A stretch of 6,223 nt of DNA from DASXUC01 sp036004445 (GCA_036004445.1 DASYRL010000138.1:1-6223), one strand, 5' to 3'. Shown: positions 1 to 5,461, numbered from the stretch's first letter. Notes: generated from the sequence alone by a model not told the origin. Translations and numbers: made by a program.

Positions 1-353
1 GTGTCCCCGGCAATGCTGACAATGATCGGGATGCCCAGCGTCCGGAGAAACGGGAGGTCCCTGTCGATGAAGGCGGCAAGGCCGTGGTTCGGCAGTCCGA
101 GCGCATTGAGCCATCCGGCGTCCGTCCGGATGATTTGAGGGTACGGGTAACCGCGGCGTGGCTCGACCGTCACCGACTTGGTGATGAAGCCGGCGAAGCT
201 CCGCAGGTCGGTGACCGCCTGCACTTCACGTCCGAAGCCGAGCGGCCCCGGCGGCGACAGGACCGGATGCGCGAAACCGATGCCGGAGACCTCGACCGCT
301 AAAGACGGGGTCCGGTGTCCGGTGTCCGGTGTCCGTTCCTGCTTCACCGTCAT
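1..353 (-). CDS. pyrD: Dihydroorotate dehydrogenase, N-terminal part (runs off left edge)
   Basis: Oxidises dihydroorotate to orotate, the fourth step of de novo UMP synthesis, on an FMN-containing TIM barrel. The frame opens at the ATG at 353 and stays open for 117 codons to the window edge. Family landmarks (residues from that ATG): VEVSGIGFAHPVLSPPGPLGFG (19-41, normally ending ASGTFGYG), FITKSVTVEPRRG (56-68) with the conserved flavin-contacting Lys59, GWLNALGLPNHG (80-91, usually GMLNAIGLQNPG), and IPIIVSIAGD (108-117). This pattern fits class 1 enzymes, most like class 1B of Gram-positives, which pair with PyrK; pyrK and the catalytic Cys would lie outside the window. The ATG overlaps the pyrC stop as ATGA, and no good ribosome site precedes it, so translational coupling is likely. 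Residues 5-17 are encoded by a heptanucleotide array and lie outside the fold; conserved sequence begins near residue 19, but no better start codon is visible there. Confidence 0.9.
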   Translation of the reverse strand, partial: MTVKQERTPDTGHRTPSLAVEVSGIGFAHPVLSPPGPLGFGREVQAVTDLRSFAGFITKSVTVEPRRGYPYPQIIRTDAGWLNALGLPNHGLAAFIDRDLPFLRTLGIPIIVSIAGD

Positions 354-414
354 CGTGATTGCGCTCGCGTAACCATTGCTTGTTCGGACCCCGGACCTCC
401 GACCTCGGACACCG
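310..414. repeat. Inverted pair of heptanucleotide arrays at the pyrC/pyrD junction
   Basis: The left arm (310-335) is GTCCGGT three times plus GTCCG. The right arm (385-414) is a looser set of four units: CGGACCC, CGGACCT, CCGACCT, CGGACAC. The arms are roughly reverse complements, separated by 49 bases. In the mRNA they could form an imperfect long stem whose loop carries the ATGA where pyrC stops and pyrD starts. The right arm is translated as part of the PyrC C-terminal tail (PEPVSEVGGPGSE) and the left arm as the PyrD N-terminal extension (ERTPDTGHRTP). Seen directly; any function is inference. Confidence 0.85.
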
Positions 415-1741
415 GCTCGGGGAGTTCGCTAAACTTGACCTCTCCTCCGACGATGGTCGCCACGGCCTTCCCGGTCAGGTTCCAGCCGGCAAAGGGAGTG
501 TTGCGCGATTTCGAGGCAAACGTCGACGGGTCGACGGTCCACGTCCGGTCGAGGTCGAGCACCGTGACGTCGCCGGGGGAGCCCAGCGCCAGCCGCCCTC
601 CGGGGAGTCCCAGGATGGACGCCGGGGCCGTGCTCATCGCGCGGATCAGATCACCGATCCCGAGAATCCCGAGATGCACCAGGAACGTCACCGCAACGCC
701 GACGGCGGTCTCCAGCCCGATCACGCCGAACGGGGCCCGGTCAAACTCCACCATCTTCTCTTCGACCGCATGCGGTGCGTGGTCGGTCGCGATCGCGTCA
801 ATCGTGCCGTCGGCCAGGGCGTCGCGGAGCGCACGGACGTCTTCCGCCGACCGCAGGGGCGGGTTCATCTTACAGTTCGTATCAAAGCCCTGCACGGCCT
901 CGTCGGTGAGAACCAGGTGGTGGGGCGTGACTTCGGCGGTCACCCGCACCCCACGCCGTTTCGCCTCGCGGATGAGCCGGGCGCTGCCGGCCGTGCTGAC
1001 GTGTAGAACGTGCAGATGGGCTCCGGCCGACTCCGCCAGGAGCAGGTCGCGGGCCAGCACGGTCTCCTCGCTGACCGACGGAATTCCGTGGAGCCCCAGG
1101 ATGGCCGACCACTGTCCTTCGTGCATCACCCCACCGTCTGAGAGCGACCGGTCCTCGCAGTGCTCCATCACCGGAAGACCGTACATGGATGCGTACACCA
1201 TGGCCCGGCGCAGCAACCCTGCGCTGGCCACCGCGGCACCGTCGTCGGAGATCGCCACCGCGCCCGCCGCCGCCAGGCTCCCGATGGGGGCGAGTTCTTC
1301 TCCGGCCAGACCCCTGGTAATGGCACCGATCGGTGCAACGCGGCACGCACCAACCTTCGATGCGATACTGCGGACGTATTCGACGATCGCCGGATGATCG
1401 ATGGATGGGACGGTGTTTGCCATGCAGGCGATGGTCGCAAAGCCGCCGCGCGCGGCCGCCGCCGTCCCGCTGGCGATGTCTTCTTTGTGGGTCGACCCGG
1501 GGTCGCGCAGATGGACGTGCGGATCGATCAGACCCGGGGCGACGATGCAACCGCGGGCATCGAGGACGTGGTGCGCGCCGGAGGCAATGCCCCCGCCCAC
1601 CGCGGCCACGACCCCGTTCTCGATCAGGACGTCGGCAACCCGGTCGGTGGCCGTCCCCGGATCGACGACGCGGCCTCCCTTGATCAGGAGTGACTCGTGA
1701 CTCGTGACCTGTGACTGGTGGCGCCCGTTGATCGCAGTCAT
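350..1741 (-). CDS. pyrC: Dihydroorotase, type I (PyrC/AllB-like amidohydrolase)
   Basis: Cyclises carbamoyl aspartate to dihydroorotate, the third step of de novo pyrimidine synthesis, in the cytoplasm. The 463-residue product shows the full amidohydrolase signature: metal-binding H75 and H77 in DPHVHLRDPG (with substrate-binding R79), MANT at 107-110 (usually MPNT), acidic ISDDG at 165-168 where type I enzymes place a metal-bridging Asp, EHCED with H194, LHVST with H247, TPHH (272-275), CKMNPPLR (290-297) and the catalytic TDHAPH (319-324). Being next to pyrB and pyrD favours dihydroorotase over allantoinase or hydantoinase. The ATG at 1741 overlaps the pyrB stop as ATGA, with no clear ribosome site, which suggests coupled translation. 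About 16 N-terminal residues (QSQVTSHES within them) come from a heptanucleotide array, and part of the C-terminal tail from another; the total is some 30 residues longer than usual. The family-like sequence begins at LLIKGGRVVDPG (residue 18), but no ATG, GTG or TTG lies just before it. Confidence 0.95.
   Translation of the reverse strand: MTAINGRHQSQVTSHESLLIKGGRVVDPGTATDRVADVLIENGVVAAVGGGIASGAHHVLDARGCIVAPGLIDPHVHLRDPGSTHKEDIASGTAAAARGGFATIACMANTVPSIDHPAIVEYVRSIASKVGACRVAPIGAITRGLAGEELAPIGSLAAAGAVAISDDGAAVASAGLLRRAMVYASMYGLPVMEHCEDRSLSDGGVMHEGQWSAILGLHGIPSVSEETVLARDLLLAESAGAHLHVLHVSTAGSARLIREAKRRGVRVTAEVTPHHLVLTDEAVQGFDTNCKMNPPLRSAEDVRALRDALADGTIDAIATDHAPHAVEEKMVEFDRAPFGVIGLETAVGVAVTFLVHLGILGIGDLIRAMSTAPASILGLPGGRLALGSPGDVTVLDLDRTWTVDPSTFASKSRNTPFAGWNLTGKAVATIVGGEVKFSELPEPVSEVGGPGSEQAMVTRAQSR
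1691..1718. repeat. Heptanucleotide array inside the 5' end of pyrC
   Basis: Four adjoining 7-base units on the plus strand: TGACTCG, TGACTCG, TGACCTG, TGACTGG. They lie inside the pyrC frame and encode the HQSQVTSHES stretch at the PyrC N-terminus, ahead of the conserved enzyme. Unlike the arrays near 310-414 and 2782-2897, no matching inverted arm is seen beside it; only one partial inverted unit (CAGTCAT, 1735-1741) occurs. Confidence 0.85.
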
Positions 1742-1764
1742 TGCGAGCGACGCGACGCAATCTC
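1734..1764. repeat. Dispersed palindromic repeat of the CATTGCGAGCGA type across the pyrB/pyrC overlap
   Basis: The plus strand reads CAGTCATTGCGAGCG followed by ACGCGACGCAATCTC. ATTGCG at its left and CGCAAT at its right are inverted, giving a short stem-loop. I recognise this type (cattgcgagcgaagcgaagcaatctc) as an interspersed repeat found in many bacterial genomes. It carries both the PyrB stop and the PyrC start, and it encodes the last PyrB residues PEIASRRSQ, a tail typical of genes that end inside this repeat. Copy number in this genome cannot be judged from the window. Confidence 0.7.
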
Positions 1765-2769
1765 AGGTTGGAGGAGATGTGCCTCGTGTACCGGTGGTTG
1801 GTCTAGGTTGAGGAGTCCGTTCGTCGCACGCGCCGTTTGGCGGTCGGATCGTCTGGTGGGGGGACGCACGAAGCGCTCGCGGCCGAGCGCCCAGGCCAGC
1901 GCCGCCATGCGGACGTGCAGCCCCGCGGCCACCTGCTCGGCAATGCGCGACTGCAGACCGTAGGCCGCCTCGGCCGAAAGTTCAACGCCCAGGTTCGCCG
2001 GTCCGGGGTGCAGGAGGATGGCGTCGGGTTTCGCGGCGCGAAGGGCGTGGGTGTCGACTCCCCAGAGGCGCGTGTACTCGGCCAGGGTCGGCACGTCTCC
2101 CCCGTGCTGGCGCTCGCGCTGCAGCCGCAGCACCATGACGACGTCGGCTCCGGAGAGGCCCTCATCAAGCGAGCTCGTGAGATCGAACGGGAGTCCGTGG
2201 GTGGGAGTACGGGGCAACAGCGTGGCCGGTCCAACCGCCACCACCGATGCCTCCAGCTTGGTGAACCCCCAGGCGGCGGACCGCGCGACTCTGGAGTGTC
2301 TGACGTCGCCGATAATCGCCACCCGCAGCCCGGCGATGCGCCCTTTGGCCCGGCGAACCGTAAGTAGATCCAGCAGCCCCTGGGTGGGATGCTCATGCAT
2401 CCCGTCCCCCGCGTTGATGACCGCGCAGCCCTCCTGCGCGGCGGCCAGGTGCGCCGCGCCCGCGGCAGGATGCCGGATGGCGATCACGTCCGTCCCCAGA
2501 CTCGCAAGGGTGCGGACGGTGTCGGCGAGCGACTCCCCCTTGTTCACACTACTGCGGTCGACGTCGCAGCGCACCACGTCGGCGCCCAGCGCTCGGGCCG
2601 CGAGCTCAAAGGAGATTTCGGTGCGGGTGCTGGGCTCGTAGAACACGGTCGTCAGCACGCGGCCGGCGAGGGCGTCGGTCCGGCCCCGCGCGGCGAAGGT
2701 CTCGGCGACATCGAGCAGGCCCCGGATCTCCTGGGCCGGCAACTCGCGGAGGGAGAGGAGGTGTCTCAT
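1738..2769 (-). CDS. pyrB: Aspartate carbamoyltransferase, catalytic chain
   Basis: Joins carbamoyl phosphate and aspartate to make carbamoyl aspartate, the committed step of pyrimidine synthesis. Landmarks: carbamoyl-phosphate loop YEPSTRTEISFE (44-55), the 80s loop SSVNKGES with K77 donated across subunits, IRHP (98-101), INAGDGMHEHPTQ (118-130) with H127, GDVRHSRVARS (154-164), VLRLQRER (213-220) and LLHPGPANLGVEL (252-264). The usual NRG of that last motif is NLG here. I chose the ATG at 2769, with GAAGG at 2777-2781 seven bases upstream; the in-frame ATG at 2859 lies above the leader terminator and would add a 30-residue non-homologous tail. The chain is 343 residues, about 35 longer than usual; the excess is a basic, low-complexity C-terminal tail whose end comes from a dispersed repeat. 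No regulatory chain gene (pyrI) is adjacent. It is first in the pyrBCD operon, ending in a 4-base overlap with pyrC, and is probably controlled by the leader attenuator. Confidence 0.96.
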   Translation of the reverse strand: MRHLLSLRELPAQEIRGLLDVAETFAARGRTDALAGRVLTTVFYEPSTRTEISFELAARALGADVVRCDVDRSSVNKGESLADTVRTLASLGTDVIAIRHPAAGAAHLAAAQEGCAVINAGDGMHEHPTQGLLDLLTVRRAKGRIAGLRVAIIGDVRHSRVARSAAWGFTKLEASVVAVGPATLLPRTPTHGLPFDLTSSLDEGLSGADVVMVLRLQRERQHGGDVPTLAEYTRLWGVDTHALRAAKPDAILLHPGPANLGVELSAEAAYGLQSRIAEQVAAGLHVRMAALAWALGRERFVRPPTRRSDRQTARATNGLLNLDQPPVHEAHLLQPEIASRRSQ

Positions 2770-2781
2770 CCGTAAACCTTC

Positions 2782-2897
2782 GGGAACAGGGAACGGGGAA
2801 CGGGGAACGCACCGGAAAGAAGAACGGGACAGAGGAGAAGTCCCCTGCCCCGCAGCCATCGAGTCTTTAGTTCCCAGTTCCCTGTTCCCTGTTCCCT
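2782..2897. repeat. Inverted pair of 4-unit heptanucleotide arrays in the pyr leader
   Basis: The left arm (2782-2809) is GGGAACA followed by three copies of GGGAACG. The right arm (2870-2897) is GTTCCCA followed by three copies of GTTCCCT. Each arm has exactly four units and they are near-perfect reverse complements, separated by 60 bases. In pyr mRNA they could pair over about 27 bp. The enclosed loop holds the candidate attenuator terminator (2816-2852), and the downstream arm ends right at the pyrB ribosome site. Confidence 0.9.
2816..2852 (-). terminator. Rho-independent terminator in the pyrB leader (attenuator)
   Basis: On the minus strand CGGGGCAGGGGA (2852-2841) pairs with TCCTCTGTCCCG (2836-2825) around the loop CTTC: 12 base pairs, two of them G-U. 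It is followed at once by the T-rich run TTCTTCTTT (2824-2816). It lies about 50 bases before the pyrB start and about 60 bases after the PyrR-type hairpin. That placement is expected of a conditional terminator that stops transcription when pyrimidines are plentiful. Confidence 0.75.
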
Positions 2898-2911
2898 GGG
2901 CATTGCGTGTC

Positions 2912-2942
2912 CCTTTCCGGCCTCACGGGGCCGGTTTAAAGG
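2912..2942 (-). promoter_or_regulatory. Candidate PyrR-binding hairpin (anti-antiterminator)
   Basis: On the minus strand the lower stem is CCTTT (2942-2938) with AAAGG (2916-2912). A 5' AAA bulge (2937-2935) follows, then an upper stem CCGGCC (2934-2929) with GGCCGG (2922-2917), and the hexaloop CCGTGA. Known PyrR sites in Bacillus pyr leaders have this shape: a purine-rich 5' internal bulge and a CNGNGA hexaloop within the consensus UCCNGNGAGG. Here CCNGNGAGG matches fully, and the consensus A-U closing pair is replaced by G-C. GCCCCG (2931-2926) can alternatively pair with CGGGGC (2852-2847) of the terminator, supplying an antiterminator. No pyrR gene is in the window. Confidence 0.75.
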
Positions 2943-2965
2943 TTTCGAATCGTGCTCGTCAGGAC

Positions 2966-2993
2966 TCTATCACCCGGCGGCGCGGGATGTCAA
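2966..2993 (-). promoter_or_regulatory. Probable sigma-70-type promoter of the pyr operon
   Basis: A perfect -35 TTGACA (2993-2988) is followed after 16 bases by the weak -10 GATAGA (2971-2966). The start site would fall near 2959, giving a leader of about 190 bases that begins just before the PyrR-type hairpin. The -35 box lies two bases beyond the stop codon of the upstream small gene. The -10 match is poor, so the exact box is uncertain. Confidence 0.5.
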
Positions 2994-2994
2994 T

Positions 2995-3276
2995 CTACCG
3001 CGCCGCTTTCTTGACGATCGTCCAGACGCCCTTGCTGAACTTCACCAGGTCGTTGACATGGACTTCCCTATAGAAGTATATCGGGACCTCGTATTCGGTA
3101 GCGCCGATCACGATGTAGGGAACCGGGGCTCCCGACTGGGCGCTGATGTACTTGTCGTCGACGAACCCGACGATGTCGCCTTGTGGGGTCACGTTGGGAT
3201 TGCCGAACCCCATGTCCCCGCAGCTGGGAAACTGCGCCACAACAGCAAGGACCAACATAACCAGAGCAAGTTTCAT
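2995..3276 (-). CDS. Small exported protein of unknown function (93 aa)
   Basis: I do not recognise a family. The protein starts with a Lys and a hydrophobic stretch (MKLALVMLVLAVVAQF, residues 1-16), a Sec signal peptide, followed by SCGDMGFGNPN. Cys at 19 follows FPS, which is a poor lipobox, so a lipoprotein is possible but not supported. The remaining 75 residues are rich in Val, Ile, Tyr and Phe in short alternating stretches (YIVIGATEYEVPIYFYREVHV), suggesting a small beta domain, and end basic (KGVWTIVKKAAR). I chose the ATG at 3276 because GGAGG lies 10 bases upstream and the signal peptide then starts properly; an upstream in-frame ATG at 3300 overlaps a likely -10 box. It lies between the porin scar and the pyr promoter with no terminator of its own visible, so some read-through into pyr is possible. 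Confidence 0.72.
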   Translation of the reverse strand: MKLALVMLVLAVVAQFPSCGDMGFGNPNVTPQGDIVGFVDDKYISAQSGAPVPYIVIGATEYEVPIYFYREVHVNDLVKFSKGVWTIVKKAAR

Positions 3277-3298
3277 GTTGTCTGTCCCTCCGACCGTC

Positions 3299-3304
3299 AT
3301 TCTA
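3299..3304 (-). promoter_or_regulatory. Possible -10 box for the small exported gene
   Basis: TAGAAT on the minus strand matches TATAAT at five of six positions. It lies between the porin-scar terminator and the GGAGG ribosome site, leaving a leader of about 15 bases. No convincing -35 box is seen at the right distance (TTCCGC at 17 bases), so this is tentative. Confidence 0.35.
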
Positions 3305-3343
3305 GCGCACTCGAGCCGACAGCGGAATACACTTTCTCAAACG

Positions 3344-3374
3344 AAAAGGGCCCGGAGGGGGTTCCCCCGGGCCC
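3344..3374 (-). terminator. Terminator behind the porin scar
   Basis: The minus strand shows GGGCCCGG pairing with CCGGGCCC, a one-base T bulge, three further G-C pairs and a small loop, followed by TTTT and later TTT. It begins 15 bases after the stop codon of the porin scar. The terminator of the intact porin starts at the same 15-base distance and has nearly the same stem, so the two are copies of one ancestral terminator. Confidence 0.85.
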
Positions 3375-3389
3375 TCGCCCGCTTGCCGG

Positions 3390-3460
3390 CTACCAGCGGG
3401 GGAACAGGCGTACCGCATGAGCACAAGCACCGCTGCAATGGCACGCGCGCCTTTCTGCAT
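3390..3460 (-). pseudogene. Internally deleted second porin copy (head joined to tail)
   Basis: The first 15 codons from the ATG at 3460 read MQKGARAIAAVLVLM, against MKKVALAIAAVLVLM in the intact porin; the DNA matches at 40 of 45 bases. Without a gap the sequence then continues into the porin's last codons: GCG GTA CGC CTG TTC CCC CGC TGG TAG (AVRLFPRW, against AVRLFHRW; 23 of 27 bases). The tail is in another frame than the head and shares one base with it at the joint. About 510 codons are missing. A ribosome site (GGGGAGG, 3472-3478) precedes the ATG and a sister terminator follows the TAG. In the head frame translation would run through the terminator to a TAG at 3302, giving a meaningless 52-residue peptide. 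I read it as the scar of a tandem duplicate that lost its interior; an assembly collapse of a true second copy is the alternative. Confidence 0.82.
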
Positions 3461-3496
3461 CTGAACCACGCCTCCCCGAGGAGCCGCTAGGAAATG

Positions 3497-3528
3497 AAAA
3501 GGGCCCGGGGGGATTTCCCCCCGGGCCC
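3497..3528 (-). terminator. Rho-independent terminator of the SLH porin
   Basis: A perfect 12-bp stem, GGGCCCGGGGGG with CCCCCCGGGCCC and a four-base AAAT loop on the minus strand, followed by TTTTCATTT. It starts 15 bases after the porin TAG. Confidence 0.93.
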
Positions 3529-3543
3529 ACTGTCCACCGACAA

Positions 3544-5169
3544 CTACCAGCGGTGGAACAGCCGCACTGCGTACAGGCTCTCGATCAGGTGGCCTGCCGA
3601 CGTGAAGAAGTTGCCCGAGATATTGCGGTAGTTGTAGTACTCGAGCGACACGTTCGAGTTGTGACCCAGGTTGTACTGGGCCCGCGCGACAAACGCGGCG
3701 TAGGTGTCCCCGGCCATGACGCCCGGGAAGTTCCAGTACAGGTTTGTCGCGTTGAGTACGCCGTTCTCATACCCGACGTACAACGTGAGGTTGGTCACGG
3801 GGACGATGCTGAGGTCGACGCCCCATGCCCTCACGTTCCGGTTGTTGTAGCCCCACCACAGGCCACCGAGGCTGAAGTTGTTCGACTGCTGCAGCTGGTA
3901 GTACGCGCCGTAGTTCTTGTACCAGACGTTGACCATCGGACTGAACGAGCTCATGCCCGTGATCCGTCCGAGGTCAATCGCCAGGTTGACAAACAGCGCG
4001 CCACAGCCGGTGGCGGTGGCAATCTTGACGACACCGAATGCTGTGGCCCCGCCTGGGCACCCGTTGGTGGGCGTGTATGACGCCCATTCGCCGGAGAGTG
4101 TCAGCCCGGGAATGATCTGACCGCTCCAGTCAAAGCTCCAGCCGGTGCCGGTCCACGCGCCAAGCAGGAAGTTCCAGCTCTGCGTGAAGCTGCCGCAGTT
4201 CGGCTGGTTGCAGCGATCGGCGCGGAAGTTCACGCCGAACGTCCAGCCGGGGATGAGCGCCGCCTGCGCGCGGAACGCGTAGGTGGCCCAGGTCGTGCAG
4301 CGCTGGAGTCCTGGGGTGGTGGGTGCACAGTCCACAATCCCACCCAACTGCCCGGCGAGGTGCGGCGGCCCGAAGAACGTCAGCGCCGTCAGCGTGAGCG
4401 GTCCGAAACTACCGGTGGCGCGCACGCCTTCCTTGGCGATCAGGCCGACGAGCAGGATGCCGTTGTCGCCCAATCCCCAGTAGTCGCGGCCGACGCGGAA
4501 CGTCACGCCAAACGGCGCGGCGTAGTCGAAGTAGACCCGGTCGAAGTCGGTGACGAAGGAATCCAGCCCCGTGTCACCGAGCGAGGTCCGGCTGTTCCAC
4601 CGGGCGCGCAAGAAGACCGTCGTGTGGCTCCCGACGCGGCCCCGGAAGGTGAGGCGGGCCCGGTTGCGCATGACCTGCGGGAAGTACCCGCCTTCCCAGG
4701 AGCTCGGATTGCCGCCCAGCGAGTAGATGTACGTCCAGTCCCCGGTGATGAAGGTGTTGTCCACCCGCGCCCGCAAGGCCGCGAGTTCCTCCTCCACCGC
4801 GGTGACCCGCACACCGAGGGCGGCCAGCTCTGCGCGGAACTCGTTGATCAGCCGCTGCAGAGTCTGGATGTCTGCCCGCGTGACCTCAGGCGCCGGAATC
4901 TTGACCGCGGCCGGAGGCGGCGGGATCTTGATGGCCTCGATGCGCGCCAGCACTCTGGCGATCACCATGGCCATTTCGTAACGGGTCAGCGCCCGATCGC
5001 CCTTGAAGGTCCCATCGGGATAGCCTTCGATGAGGCCCTTCGCAGCCAGTTCCGCGATCGCGTCAAACGCCCAGTGATCCGTGGGCACGTCCGCGAACGG
5101 CTGGCTGAAGGCGGGGGCGACAACCATGAGCACGAGCACTGCTGCAATGGCAAGCGCGACTTTCTTCAT
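3544..5169 (-). CDS. SLH-domain outer-membrane porin (OmpM/SlpA-like)
   Basis: A 541-residue secreted protein. Residues 1-22 are a Sec signal peptide (MKKVALAIAAVLVLM, then AFS at the likely cut). One SLH domain follows (FADVPTDHWAFDAIAELAAKG at its start; 25-75), with the LTRYEMA motif at 61-67; in diderm Terrabacteria such SLH domains bind peptidoglycan-linked polymers and tether the outer membrane. A Pro-rich hinge (82-95) leads to a coiled coil (97-138, heptads of Leu/Val such as LINEFRAELAALGVRV). From about 140 the chain is rich in alternating aromatic and Gly residues typical of transmembrane beta strands, and it ends in Trp (YAVRLFHRW), as expected for recognition by the BAM machinery. 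The likely role is diffusion pore plus envelope tether. Six Cys form three close pairs (281/291, 320/325, 371/389), plausibly loop disulfides. GAGGGGG lies about 11 bases before the ATG. It is monocistronic, with its own terminator and the scar of a tandem copy behind it. Confidence 0.93.
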   Translation of the reverse strand: MKKVALAIAAVLVLMVVAPAFSQPFADVPTDHWAFDAIAELAAKGLIEGYPDGTFKGDRALTRYEMAMVIARVLARIEAIKIPPPPAAVKIPAPEVTRADIQTLQRLINEFRAELAALGVRVTAVEEELAALRARVDNTFITGDWTYIYSLGGNPSSWEGGYFPQVMRNRARLTFRGRVGSHTTVFLRARWNSRTSLGDTGLDSFVTDFDRVYFDYAAPFGVTFRVGRDYWGLGDNGILLVGLIAKEGVRATGSFGPLTLTALTFFGPPHLAGQLGGIVDCAPTTPGLQRCTTWATYAFRAQAALIPGWTFGVNFRADRCNQPNCGSFTQSWNFLLGAWTGTGWSFDWSGQIIPGLTLSGEWASYTPTNGCPGGATAFGVVKIATATGCGALFVNLAIDLGRITGMSSFSPMVNVWYKNYGAYYQLQQSNNFSLGGLWWGYNNRNVRAWGVDLSIVPVTNLTLYVGYENGVLNATNLYWNFPGVMAGDTYAAFVARAQYNLGHNSNVSLEYYNYRNISGNFFTSAGHLIESLYAVRLFHRW

Positions 5170-5461
5170 GTCGGCTCGTTACCCCCTCATGTAGTGGTCT
5201 TGCGAGCCGCGGCCTGCCGACAGAACAGACGAGTGTGCGTGTTTCCTCTCTGCACGATCGACCAACCATCGGCTCTTTGGTGCGTCCCCTACCATTCCGG
5301 TCCGGCGGAAACCCTGATCTGCGGGCCTCCTTTCCTCCGCCTCAGACCGCCTGGGCTCCCTTACGGTCGGAAGCCGAACAGCGGGTGACAGTTGGAGAAC
5401 ACACAATACGACCTACCCCTTGGAAGGGGCAGTCGTCAACCCAGGTTGCTATACGCCATCC
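5170..5461 (-). other. Gap between the YqgF-like gene and the porin; probable porin leader
   Basis: 292 bases with no convincing gene. The last part holds the porin ribosome site. Minus-strand elements that can fold: GACCG with CGGTC around GGGAGCCC (about 5340-5370), GGCGGA with TCCGCC (about 5300-5340), and the small palindrome CCCCTTCCAAGGGG (5429-5416). TTGACG (5439-5434) and TATTGT (5408-5403) look like promoter boxes but are 25 bases apart, too far for a sigma-70 promoter. I see no terminator with a T-run behind the YqgF-like gene. No known riboswitch could be assigned. Confidence 0.5.

Noticed and set aside
315..1397. Plus-strand open frame of 360 codons
   Set aside because: It lies antisense to pyrC, has no family motifs and a Ser/Arg/Pro-rich composition typical of GC-rich shadow frames.
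2770..2859. Upstream ATG at 2859 as the pyrB start
   Set aside because: It would translate the terminator and heptad arm; the ATG at 2769 has a ribosome site and starts exactly where PyrB homology begins.
2782..2897. CRISPR array or insertion-sequence ends
   Set aside because: Units are 7 bases with no spacers, and there is no transposase or target duplication; these are simple heptad arrays.
3219..3224. Lipobox at the small exported protein (FPSC)
   Set aside because: The position before Cys is Ser with Pro and Phe further up, and lacks the Leu-[Ala/Ser]-[Gly/Ala]-Cys pattern; too weak to call a lipoprotein.
5245..5330. c-di-GMP-I type riboswitch suggested by GGGGACGCACC
   Set aside because: Only a fragment resembles the GGGACGCAAAGCC element; the GCAAACC half and the receptor stem are absent.
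4360..5388. Plus-strand open frame of 342 codons
   Set aside because: It is antisense to the porin, is dominated by Arg/Val/Asp/Pro and lacks any recognisable domain; the opposite strand has a convincing porin.
5403..5439. Promoter made of TTGACG and TATTGT
   Set aside because: The spacing is 25 bases, and no better box lies at 16-18 bases.
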